In this document: one piece after another, positions 50,457-61,000 of the stretch
Layout of the letters: each line of letters starts with the position of its first letter
How positions within the stretch are numbered: the stretch's first letter is position 1
DNA from: Sthenelais limicola
Taxonomy: Eukaryota; Annelida; Polychaeta; Phyllodocida; Sigalionidae
DNA length: 64,000 nucleotides
Direction of reading: 5' to 3'
Assembly: GCA_942159475.1 (NCBI GenBank)
Contig: OW804095.1
Span: forward strand, 94,625,740 to 94,689,739
Notes under the pieces: generated by a model
Told to the model about the DNA's origin: nothing
What the model saw: the letters and a program-made list of their open reading frames with translations, nothing else
Databases searched by the model: none
Program-made: the position numbers and the translations under genes

Positions 50457-51180
50457 CCGCCATCTTAACTTTCGCCCCTCCCTCTGACTTCCCGGGACAT
50501 CACTCCATGACGGGTCTCTAATGGTTATCGCAAATTCACGTTTCAGACTTGTGATCCCGCGAGACCAGGATCATGAATCAGCGAGGTGGGGCCCCCTTAC
50601 ATGTCCAATACCTAACCAAGCATGACCACAACACGATGGTCACACCAGTTGTCATGGCAACGCGACACGTGTCGCGATCCCTGTGTTGTCAAGGCAACAA
50701 AGAGCCTCTCCCATGTTCTCCTTCGCAATACGGGGGTTTCTCAGATCGACCGCTAGGTGAGGGAGAGGGAGAAGCGCTGGAATCACATGGCGTGTTATCT
50801 ACTCCGAGGAAACAGAGCTAGAATGGCCAAAATGAAAGAAACTCGCGCGAGTCGAAATACTGGCGAAGACGAATCAGTTGGAATCGATCACAACGCATGC
50901 GTGACTTTGATGTGTTATCTGCCTTAATGTTTGATTGGCATCGAACGCGAGTCAAGTGAGAAAACCTAAAGCGCGCTGGAGATTTGAACCCGAGACCCTG
51001 ACGCAGGAGGTCATGGTGGCCTCTCATATTTGTCAGGAACCAAGGACGAGATTCCAACTGAGCCCATATTTTAATTTCCGCATTTGGCGTATTTCCCCGG
51101 GGACTGGGTTTTAGCGGCAGAGGTTTTACTAGGCTAATGCAGCCGTCACCTGGCGGGCGGGGGAGGGATCGGCCGAGTGT
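50457..51180. promoter_or_regulatory. CpG island-like block with YY1, RFX and E-box sites
   Basis: I count roughly 47 CpGs in about 720 bp, far above the surroundings. Motifs, left to right: CCGCCATCTTA (50,457-50,467, YY1 type on the minus strand); a CCAAT box near 50,605; X-box GTTGTCATGGCAAC (50,648-50,661, one base from the symmetrical RFX consensus); a 16-bp palindrome CGCGACACGTGTCGCG (50,661-50,676) with a central CACGTG; a second X-box GTTGTCAAGGCAAC (50,685-50,698); and the 12-bp palindrome ACTCGCGCGAGT (50,841-50,852). RFX pairs are typical of ciliary and some immune promoters in animals. The direction of any transcript is unknown. Confidence 0.45.
50981..51065 (-). repeat. tRNA-like sequence: SINE head or tRNA pseudogene
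   Basis: On the minus strand GGGCTCAGTTGG (51,065-51,054) fits a pol III A box, and GGGTTCAAATC (50,991-50,981) fits a B box about 62 nt later. The T stem would pair at four of five positions with one wobble. A 7-bp acceptor stem cannot be formed with the flanks, so an active tRNA is unlikely. A tRNA-derived SINE is the simplest reading. It lies inside the CpG-rich block and contributes CpGs to it. Confidence 0.5.
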
Positions 51181-51202
51181 GCAATGAATTCATGTTTGAT
51201 TA

Positions 51203-51260
51203 TGAGAGAGCAAGTGAGTGGGAGGGAGGGAGGAAGGGAGGGAGGTAGGGAAAGAACGAA
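51203..51260. repeat. Imperfect (GGGA)n tract
   Basis: Purine-strand repeat of GGGA/GGAA units. Serine/proline/leucine frames on the minus strand across it are low-complexity artefacts. Confidence 0.85.
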
Positions 51261-51884
51261 CCGTTGTGGGTGGGGGATACTCTTTAAGGTGGTGACTGTT
51301 CCGGCCATAAGGATGTAGATCATACGCAAAGTGGGAAACGGACAAAGGGCGAATGAGGAAGTCGAACTGACATGTGAGGGAGGGTTTGTATATAACGAGG
51401 GATAACGAGAACTTGTTAGAAATTGTTAGGAATGTAGCAGGCAGACTAGTGCCTAGTACTATAGTGGTTGACGCGAGGATGGTACGGAGGGATGGAGGGA
51501 TGCTGGGGCACTCAAATGGCAGGAGAATGGAAGCCTGGATAGTGGCGAGGCACAATCATATTGGAGCCAAAAGGGGCGTGGACAAAGGGGCGGAGTAGCC
51601 AGCCCTAAACATTTACCCTTTGTTACCGAACACAGGGTACTTATCATCAATGATCAAGGGTCAGTCACAGTCAACTTAGTTAATGGAGAAATAGTTGGTT
51701 TATTGACGGGACGGTGGGCAGTGGGTCAGGGGTTGGTCAGGTAAAAAGGTCATCCGGTTTGCACATTAGTATAACCTCAATAATGCACGTCCTCACGGGT
51801 TATATGACAAATGAATGAATATTAAATTAAGTTGCTGCCGAGTAATTGCTTTCAAGAATACTTCCATGGCTTATTGTAAGGTTC
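51261..51884. other. Non-coding, GC-richer shoulder
   Basis: Continues the GC-rich character of the preceding block, with G-rich plus-strand sequence and no recognisable gene. Confidence 0.4.
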
Positions 51885-51932
51885 GGGGGGTGGGGTGGGG
51901 TGGGGGGGTGGGGTGGGGTGGGGGGGGGGGGG
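51885..51932 (+). repeat. G-rich minisatellite, likely G-quadruplex former
   Basis: Six or more runs of four or more G separated by single T, ending in a 13-G run. The plus strand satisfies the G-quadruplex pattern many times over. Exact length is uncertain because of homopolymer error. Confidence 0.9.
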
Positions 51933-53220
51933 CACGCCGAGCTATTCCAACAGTTAATATGTTGGCACCATCATGTGCAAACAAGGACATTGTGCCCCGG
52001 GGGCAATGCCATTTGGGTCTGGATATTGAGAGACGCACAATCTGCAATCATATTACCAGCTAGAATATTTCCATTTATTAGATGAAAGCCTTTCGGGTAT
52101 GGGTACTGGACGCTAATAAATATAATATATAGGTGTTTTTACCGGTAAAGATCGTCTTTAATTATCATTTATGCACCATCAGGGATTGATAGTAAAATGT
52201 CGGCCCATATTAATTTAGTTATTTAACTTTTACTGGGACACTTTTCCAATGGAATCTATATCTATGGATGCAATCTCGATTCCTACCACAAGCAGTAATC
52301 AGTTTATTCCAAAGGGAAATCGAATACCAACAGTACGAGTCACAAACTAACGGCATTTATGATGGCAAGAAGATATGCCTTCAGGAATTATCATGGATTA
52401 GTCAAAATGTCAGTAGTGCGGTTCTTTGTAGCAACCAATCTCTCAGGTCAATGATTGAAATGGAGCTTGTTAAAAACTTTCATTTAATACTGCGCGGTAT
52501 TACGTCGCCATCGTTGAAGTGTTCCGCAAAATACTCTTTAATAAAATACAATATCCTCTCTGCGGCTTCGCGATTTATTCATGAAACATGAGAGAATTCC
52601 GAGGATCCTAGGCAGCAGCAGTATTCCACGATCTGAACAAAAATTTACGGTTGATTAAAATGCTAGTTAGTAACGAGTTTAGCTATCGCCTGGGTGAGGC
52701 TGCCAGTGCCGTCGGAAATTGCAGTAGTGAAATGGCACATTTAGTTCTAGGTGGAAGCCCTGAGAATGGAGGGAGAAAGATATTTGCCATTCTCAGTGTT
52801 GCATGAGTTCACCAGTGACCTCCCATAGGGGGCCTTCACAGTCATACATGTTTATGAGTTAGTCTCTCATTTAGTATTCTCCTCCTTGCCTTCAGTAGAC
52901 CGCTAATTCCCCGACGCCATCAGAGTATCAGCATTGTTTTGTGTTTTGTCAACATGCATAGGACAACCAGTAGGTACAGTAGAAAGTATTACCTCTTGTT
53001 TTACAAGGCGTATGTACATACCAGTGACTAGTCATACGCTGGAACAGTAGAAGAAATAATTTCCTTTCTATTTATCAACAGGGGCCCCCACGTCCTGACA
53101 GCATTTTCAGATTCCATAGAACGCAAGCTTTATGGTAAACAGACAGTGTTCTCTTGACGGGAGAAGATGGACCAACTCATCTTCATCTGGCTCAAATGTC
53201 CATGTTTATTGTCACGGATA
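51933..53220. other. Non-coding stretch
   Basis: A 107-codon plus-strand frame at 52,268-52,591 has no ATG-supported domain structure I recognise. No other feature was seen. Confidence 0.4.
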
Positions 53221-53259
53221 ATTTGCATCGACAATTTGCATCAACTTGTCAATTTGCCT
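53221..53259 (+). promoter_or_regulatory. Tandem POU octamers
   Basis: ATTTGCAT occurs at 53,221-53,228 and again at 53,234-53,241, part of a 13-bp tandem unit. A degenerate third copy (ATTTGCCT) lies at 53,252-53,259. ATTTGCAT is the octamer bound by POU-domain factors. Tandem duplication by slippage is an alternative explanation. Confidence 0.3.
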
Positions 53260-54199
53260 TCAGTGAAATAGGGCCGGGCTCTGTTGAATATCGCCATCAA
53301 TTTTTCATAGAAATGAGCGATAAACTATTGTCAGTCACAGCAATCTATTGGAGTAAACACAACCAGAAGAAAATCCTTTTTCTCATCCTCATCGTTGCCT
53401 CTTTGAGGCTATTATAGACCCGAAGAGCCTTTGTTGTAGGCCTGAGGATGGGCTCCATTCATCCAGGCCGCCTGATTTCCCCATTTCCCTCCCATTGTGC
53501 AAACTCTTGGATAAGTGCTTGTCGACTCTGAATATGCATTCAATCAGATCTGTATTAAATCTTTAAGATTTTTTCTCTAGCTTTAGGCTCTATGGTACCC
53601 ACATTAATAATGGGTTGGCAGTGGAGATTTTGCCTGCCAGCATTTTATTATCAATGTTTCTTTCAGTCAGGCCTACCATTATTTAAGAGGCTCTGACCAT
53701 GATATGTGCATCTTTCCTGCTGTCCCGTGCGATGGCAACTCCGACAGGAAAGTGGCTTGAACGACGCAATATTGGCCTACGCTGCATGCCTCCTTTGGTC
53801 ATTGGCAAGCATTTAAATAGGGTGAGATGAACCCAAAGCTTCGCGTATCCTCCTTTGCTGAAATTGGTCAAATTGCTCGGCACCTGAATGACTCAGAACA
53901 TGTGGCGAAGCTCAAGTGAGGTGCTCGGAGAGAGCCTTATTACCAGTCAGTTTTAGGCTGATCCTGTGGTAGGGTTGACTTCTGGAACATAACGCACCCA
54001 TGCATGTAGCGAGTCTGGGGCAAGAGCTTGTACATGCTTCAATCTCAAGAGAAATTAAAGTCGAATGATAATTACATATACTCTCAGCCTGTTATATAAT
54101 TATATTAGTGTTAAATATGGCTTCTTTTTTTCTAAATGCTGCCCTACATTGGTATACACACCGAAAACCAGGCTCCCCAGTTTCCAATTATACAATTAG
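53260..54199. other. Non-coding stretch
   Basis: Nothing recognised. Confidence 0.4.
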
Positions 54200-54356
54200 A
54201 CATGTGGGTCAGATTTTCAGAAAATGTACAATTCGCCTTCACTAATTCCCTCTAATAACCCACAGTTAAGACAAAAATGAGCTTCAAAATGCAGTTTAAC
54301 ATTTCCTAAATGTGTTGAGCTGCCAAATGTGCATTTTCTGAAAATCTGACCCATGT
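54200..54356. mobile_element. Small foldback element
   Basis: Perfect 21-bp inverted arms (54,206-54,226 and 54,332-54,352, starting GGGTCAGATTTTCAG) are extended to about 29-31 bp with a 2-nt gap by ACAT and ACA at the ends. They enclose 105 bp of unrelated non-coding sequence. The size (about 157 bp) fits a MITE or a foldback element. I see no clear target-site duplication, so the transposon origin is inferred from the arms alone. Confidence 0.55.
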
Positions 54357-55800
54357 AGTCTTTAACTAACAGTTAGACTAATTTCTATCTAACACAATAA
54401 CTAAACTAGATATGTATAATCATTTTAAATGAATATAACTTTTTCAAGTATGTCACCGATAGACAAGGCACATTTGGATGGATGAATACAAGGTTTTTCT
54501 ACATTTTAAATCATCCTTCATAAAATGTACAGTACGATATCAGGCAAGATGCCAAAGAAGGCAGTGTTATGTAATGGTTTGCATTTCCCAATAATATTGC
54601 CCATCCGACCACATAATCCCTACTGCTGCAATTACCGTTCATGTCACAGGTTGGTGTGGTTGAATGTCACACAGGTATTCAATCAGGAAACAGACGCCAT
54701 ATAGTTGATACCGCGTGTTTAGTGAACAAGTCAAATGTTGCACATGGTTGGCAGCAACAATTGAATTGCTGCATGCCCAGCGGGGTTGATACAGGTGGCA
54801 GGGTCTGCCCGAATGGAGGACAGTGCCTGAGTTCAGACTGTAATCGTCCTTAGAGTCGTATCTATAGAATTACACTTATCATATTGCTCCAGGGAGGGTC
54901 CTTCACTGTCGTTAAAATGTCATGAGATTTATTAAGATTGATTTTTTAGCCTTACAGAAGGATTGGGTACAAGTGGAAGAGATCGCTGCGTTTCTAGAGG
55001 GACGTTAACATTTGCCTCGTGTCCCATTGTATAGTCCACTGTGTAATTTTGAAAGAAAGTTGGAAACGGAACAAGTCATTAGGAGGTTTCTATTGTTATC
55101 TCTACGCGCATACTTCCGGAAAATGTCGTATACGAGAGGCAGTTTGCCTAATTTTCCACAAATTGGGCAAAAGGTTAAGGATGGATATTATTAGCTTAGA
55201 CTGAATAACCGTTGTTATGTTGGATTACCATTGAAATAATTGTATGCTAACTAAAGGCCAGTGAACCAGAGGGAGGACCTCGCCCCCGCCACACCCTCTA
55301 CACCTACAGAACCAGCTTAATAGGTACAGGGCACGTATCATAGAATCTTAAACATTGTAGAAATTGTATTATAAAACCTTGAAATCTAAATAAATTCACG
55401 CAAGGGTGAGCTTTTTCAATTCTGATAGACTTATTGGCACTTATAACATGCTTTTCATGATTAATGTAGAATACCTGGTCATTTATAAAACTTGTTTTAC
55501 CTGGTGAAATAACTTCTGTTAGGTCTAAATGGCAAGGAACATTATACCTTTAAAAAGAAACATTTAAAATTTCTGCTACGGTGAAACAGCTTCAGAAATC
55601 GAGGGGTCTAATATTGTGGGCACTCATTTTCATCAAGATTACAAAGTGACATAAGAACCTTCCTAATCAGCAACTGATTATTCCACAATGTTCAAGCGTC
55701 AGTTGCTCTAATAGGTTTCCTAAAGCTATACAAGATGAATGAATATAATCATTCTTGTTATTTTTCTTTATTTAGATGAATTCTGCATAGATTGAGGCCA
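54357..55800. other. Non-coding stretch
   Basis: Short frames only. No gene or repeat end recognised. Confidence 0.4.
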
Positions 55801-55824
55801 AGGCTTCGTAGATCTACGAAGCCT
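55801..55824. repeat. 24-bp perfect palindrome without spacer
   Basis: The 12-bp arm AGGCTTCGTAGA is followed directly by its complement, with a central AGATCT. Symmetry stops exactly at both ends. It may be a dyad binding site or the junction of a small inverted duplication. No gene lies beside it. Confidence 0.9.
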
Positions 55825-58272
55825 AGATAAAGATGCCTAGGGTTAAATATGGAACTACTCTATAGCTTATGCTTTCATATGGAAGCCTGAAAGTATTATA
55901 ATTGCTCACCATCACGTTACCAACGGTTTCTATATAAGGGATTTTTCTCTATATATGTAGATCATATTGTTTTGTTATGGATGGGAGATATTATTAGAGG
56001 CCCAATTCATTCAGTCTGTAGTTATGTATTAAGGTTACTACATTCAGTACGGTACCGTAATTTCAAGAATCACAGGCTTTTGTCTGTGGAAACTGTTCAA
56101 CAAAGAAGTATTGTTTATCAGTTCTTTTTGATACAGCAGAAATATGTATTTATAAATAGTGTATGATAAATTCCCGCACAATGTATGAATCGGGATACTT
56201 ATGAACTATGGTTCACTTGGGTTAATATATTATTCCCATGTACAACATTGTGTTAATGTATCACCACAGAGTAATACCCTGTCTCGACTCTGATGTAATG
56301 TAAGCTTGTTAATGGAGTGAGCATGACAGAGTTTCGGCCATCCTTCCAATTTTACATCACGGTCACCATATGATTTGTCAAAAAATGTATAGATGTATTA
56401 TTTACCATATTGATTGAGAATCAGGCGGTCGACATTGATAGATCTTTTGATGCAAGACTCATTATATACAACGCAAGTTAAAATAAAGATATCTTTCATT
56501 CCTGTTTTACCCAGGATTGTGACCAGTCGACTAAATCACACAATGATGAAGGTAAAGATGTCTATAACCAATCAAATGGTTCTCATCAATGAACTTAAAT
56601 AACCAAAGAGTCCGAGAATTAAGGGATACACAGTTCTCCCAGAGGATGGAGCTATAACTTCGAGTATAACAATATACTCATATCTACTGGACAGATAGCC
56701 TCTACCCTCCTAGAACTAGGAGGGGGTTCGGGCGTTGGGCAATAACATCTGGAGATCTGAAAAAGCTACCCACGGCAATGGGTACGCACCTTTGGCAACT
56801 TTCCTTAAATTGTTCTGCTGGATTAAAAGCCTGTGTCTATAAATACGCTATAATAAATATGGAAACTGTGATGTTCATGCAAGCAAAAACTACACTTAGA
56901 AAACCCGTATCTTTAACAAGACGCAATGAACGAGGATGTAAAGATTATGTTATTATTGTGTTGATTCAGTTTGTGACAAAGAAATCCCCCATGGATTTAC
57001 TTTTCCTGTTTAATGACCGTGTTATCCTGTCAAGCAAATTGCGGGTTTATTATTCTCCCTGGAATATTCCACATTCTCATCACCAAACCAGGCAATTTCA
57101 AATCTCACGGCAGGATAAGATTCTTCCTGGTTTATGTTGGTCATAAAATAAGGTAGCTCTCAAAATATGAATCTCGATCAGCATATTTGCACAGAAGATT
57201 CCCTATGGCACACTTAAACTCATCATGTTTTCGCCGATTTCAATTTTGAGCCTGATACCGTCGCAAGGGATAGCGTCAAAAAGTCTAAACCTGCTCTTCA
57301 ACACATTTAAGTTGCCGGTTAATTGCAATATAAACCCTGTACTTCAGAATTGGAATGCTAACACAGATTCTCAACACCGTAAACGCGTGACCATGAGATT
57401 CGTATTCCCAGATCTAATGCTCGTTACATTCTCTCTTCTAATTAAATAACTACAACCTTTAATCCCCAAAGAAGTCCATAGATCTATTCCTGCAGACCTA
57501 GACCGATAAGGATATATTTGATTGGAACCAGCGAGTTAATAGGGTCTTAAATAAACTTGGTGATGCAAATTCTTTTGTTTTGGATGGAATTATATTAGTA
57601 TTTCTCCTTCTCCTGTTTTTTTCATGTAAACTTATTTTCTTTCACAATATGAGAAATCTAAAATCGAAAGATAATCAATTATAACTGTGTGGACGTCATA
57701 AGCGCTGGACATCAAATATGGGTGGGAGTTTAGTGATGAGTCAACGATTTATTTTGTTTCATGTTTATTTAACAGCACCTGCAATTGTTGGTCCCAAAGG
57801 CATGATTTAACAAGCTTCTGTATCGTAACACCAAGGTATAGGAAAGAAGAACCCTCTGAAGTATTAGCAGTTTTATACACATCATCTGGCCTTTTCATAT
57901 CAAACTGGACAGGAGAAGGCAATATAACGATATTATCTGTGAACACCAACAGCAAAAAAAGACATACCAGAAAATGAATAGTTGGAGACTTCTACCTACG
58001 ACATAAACTGGAATAATCTGGATATAAAACTCACCGGCAACAGTGAATGTTGCTTAATGCCGCCTCTACTACACGAGATCCCATTGTGAGATGAATGATG
58101 CTACTGTATTAGAAATGTCCCTTCATAGTTCTCGGTTTGTACAGTAATTCATCATTTGAAGATGTGTCACAACACGCGCAGCTGTAGTGACCATCTATTG
58201 TGCAGTGTTTAAGGTATGTAGCTATGTTTATGTTAAGATTCCTTGCGTGTCATAATATAAATTACAGTTTAC
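55825..58272. other. Non-coding stretch with one short hairpin
   Basis: A 9-bp hairpin CCCTCCTAG/CTAGGAGGG with a 2-nt loop lies at 56,705-56,724. A 122-codon plus-strand frame at 56,778-57,146 matches no family. A minus-strand frame at 57,749-57,955 has a weak resemblance to a reverse transcriptase fragment, which I do not accept. Confidence 0.4.
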
Positions 58273-58360
58273 CTAACGAGTTGGTGGAAGGAGTGTGAAT
58301 ATTGCACGAGTTGCCTAGCAACGAGTGCAATATTCTAAGCGATTGAAACCAACGAGTTAG
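58273..58360. repeat. 88-bp nested hairpin with four CGAG motifs
   Basis: The nested pairs are CTAA/TTAG (58,273-58,276 with 58,357-58,360), GTTGGT/ACCAAC (58,280-58,285 with 58,348-58,353), GAATATTGCAC/GTGCAATATTC (58,297-58,307 with 58,325-58,335) and GTTGC/GCAAC (58,310-58,314 with 58,318-58,322). The same tetranucleotide CGAG occurs four times, in the same orientation, at the bulges between stems. The tip GTTGCCTAGCAAC is RFX X-box-like. It could be a transposon terminus, a structured RNA or a dyad regulatory site. Confidence 0.8.
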
Positions 58361-60429
58361 TTAACAGATTTATATATGCTTTCAATCATGAAAATAAAAA
58401 AAAATCGAGTCTTTAATTTCAATTTTAGCGGTAGTCTTATAACCCCACATAACTCACTAGTGAAATACGCACTAAGTGTAACTCACCCTACATACGTTGT
58501 TTTCAGAGCAATGCGTGGGTAATAATACATGGAATTTATTATTATTCCATATACTTAATAATGTGATAATGACTGCCTTCTATTGCAATTATCTGTGATG
58601 AAATCTTCATCTTCAGTCTTTCTTTGAAAACCCCATTAAATTTCCCAATGGTGGTCAGGGACCATATTCATGTGTTTAAAGACGCGCCTGATTCCAAAAT
58701 GACATCCCAAAGCTAGCGTTTTCATGGACAATGTAAATTGTCGAGAATCCAATATGACCATTTAATACCACTTGAGGATTTCACGATCTGAACGTGCCAT
58801 TTCAACTTTCCCTCTGTATTATATCGAGATTTTGTACTTGCACTTAACGAGCACTCTAGGAATAGCTGTTGCCTACCATGATAGCCAAACATGAACGTTT
58901 TTTATATTGATGTGCATGTACTAGAAAATGGGGAGCATTTTAACATTCGGTGTAGTGATATGGACGAATCGAAAGCCTGTGTCTACCCATCATTCTCTTT
59001 GCGATAACTCGAATGTCAATTTAGTGGCCCGTCTCATTCTTTGGGCATTAGGCAGTCCACACCCCCTAGAGGGACTCTCGCTCTGTTATTTGCATGACAA
59101 AAGAGCTAGAGAAGCCTCAAGAAAGGAGAGTAATAAGCAGTTTTGATGAGTGCTCTGGAACGAAATGAATCATTAATTTGTGACTGGTAATGACTGGGGA
59201 AAGAGCATAACATTTAGCTGAATAGGCAGTGATGTGATCTCACATAATACATCAACGATACTGACCGACCAAATAAGTTCATACTGATATGAAAATATTT
59301 GCTGTCCATTATCCTTATACATCAACATTAATAGCCATATAATCTGGGGCATAGTTGTATTGATAGATATGACTCCTCTATTAAAATCACTCCATGTTAG
59401 ATGAATTCTCTATGCCTTTATTCTATCCACACTGAATTGGTCCTCCTCGTTTCTCATCTAATATCGATTCAGAGGAACCTAGTCTTGAAGTCCACTGAAG
59501 GATATAAACTATAAATGATGGATCATATAGTTCGGCATAACACCAAGACTCGAGTAATATATGATACTTTTGAAGGAAAACCTGCCCCTGAATTTAATTC
59601 AAACATATTATATGCATTATGTTATTTACAAAAAGGATAATTATAATCTTACCGATAATGTTATCATATTCACTTGATATTATATACATTATTCAATATG
59701 AAACTAATAACAGTTGAACGCAGAGTAACAATTATAATCTATCTAAATATACAAATGGTTATATATTATATCAGGAACAAGGAAGCATGTATAACCTTAA
59801 ATCAAACAAAGTCCAACGGCGCATTTACAGCTTATTTACAATCTTAATTTTATGCAATACAATCAATGATATTGGCGTATAATATCGATGGATTAATAGA
59901 CAGAATAACGTAACATCCTAGTATCCAGAATACCTAATACTCTGGTATACACATTTGTACAGATTTTCATTTATTGATTGAAATATAGAGCCTATGTTTA
60001 ACATAGATTAAGTTCATTGGGTCACGTGGGACTCAATTTTGACCAACTCAGAATAATTCCAGGTAAATAAGTGGAACCTATACTCAGCATAAGGTTTTAT
60101 TCATAACTCTTCATGGACAACATCACTATCAATGACTTAGAAACCCGAGTATATTGGTCCTTTCAATAAACCAGTTCGAATGATCCTACATAATGCAGGA
60201 CCATGATGAAGGTTTAATGGTAGAGCGAGGTAGCTCCATCATGCCATCTTGTCGGAAGTTTGGCTACATTTGCCACAAATGATCACCCATCTTGGATCGA
60301 TCCCAGGACATCTGGAAACATAATTACAGCAAGTTCTTGCGTGGGGATCGCGGCTTTTACAAAGTGCGCAATAATTCTATCGAGTCAATTATCTCCCCAA
60401 AATTCCACGGCTCCACGGCAGGTTCCAAC
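58361..60429. other. Non-coding stretch, AT-rich
   Basis: No gene recognised. The sequence becomes CpG-richer from about 60,240. Confidence 0.4.
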
Positions 60430-60520
60430 GTCATTACTATGACGTCCTGGTAATGACGTCACTGCCACGAACGCTCCCCCACGGCGGGTCATTCCACAAG
60501 ACGTCACAAGCGTCACCTTT
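60430..60520. promoter_or_regulatory. Cluster of CRE-like sites
   Basis: TGACGTCC (60,440-60,447), a perfect TGACGTCA (60,454-60,461), GACGTCAC (about 60,500-60,507) and a further CGTCAC (about 60,511) lie in a CpG-rich stretch (about 60,240-60,560). Repeated ATF/CREB sites at this density suggest a promoter or enhancer. No TSS evidence. Confidence 0.35.
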
Positions 60521-60926
60521 CCGCCAGATTTTAGGTCATTTCCCGCATGGTTTCCGAATCCCGCGAACATCAGAAGACTCTGCCTTTGAGGCCGAACTCA
60601 AATGGTTTCATAAAAGCCATATGAACACTTTTCCTTCTATTGCGCTTAATGATATGACCTTTTGATCGCCCCTCGCACTTAAGACGAAGAAGATTCGAAT
60701 AAAATTAATGGTTCACTCGCTTAAGCGACTAAATCGCTTTTTGTTTTGCGTTCCTCACTTTAGATTCATCAATGAATTGACACTGGATTAAATAGGCAAC
60801 AAAAGGGTGCCTTGGCGACGGCGGCAACGATGAAGAAGAATCGCTCTAGGCTAGGTTCGCATCGCCACTTCACACGTAGAAACAGTGTGGTACTGTCGGT
60901 GCATTAATCCATGCAATTGCTCACAT
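60521..60926. other. Spacer between two motif clusters
   Basis: CpG-rich on its left and ordinary after about 60,600. A small AAGCGA/TCGCTT hairpin lies near 60,723. No coding frame supported. Confidence 0.4.
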
Positions 60927-61000
60927 TGACCTCCTGGGGAGCTACTCACATTATGTGACCTTTACATGACCTTCATCTGACCTTGACACGGAGATGACCC
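60927..61000 (-). promoter_or_regulatory. Nuclear-receptor half-site array with tandem DR5 spacing
   Basis: TGACCT (complement AGGTCA) occurs at 60,927-60,932, 60,956-60,961, 60,967-60,972 and 60,978-60,983, and TGACCC at 60,995-61,000. The middle three are each separated by exactly 5 bp, giving two overlapping DR5 direct repeats, the spacing preferred by RAR/RXR heterodimers. The 60,978 site reads TGACCTTGA, which is also the extended monomer site of SF-1/ERR-type receptors. It lies about 0.8 kb beyond the stop of the minus-strand exon. Function is inferred from spacing only. Confidence 0.4.

Noticed and set aside
51190..51555. 121-codon minus-strand frame
   Set aside because: Serine/proline/leucine low complexity produced by the GGGA repeat.
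57749..57955. Minus-strand frame with DNIVIL and FLYLGVTI, reminiscent of a reverse transcriptase fragment
   Set aside because: The spacing between the two motifs is too short for the known RT families, the catalytic second Asp is missing, and nothing RT-like flanks it.
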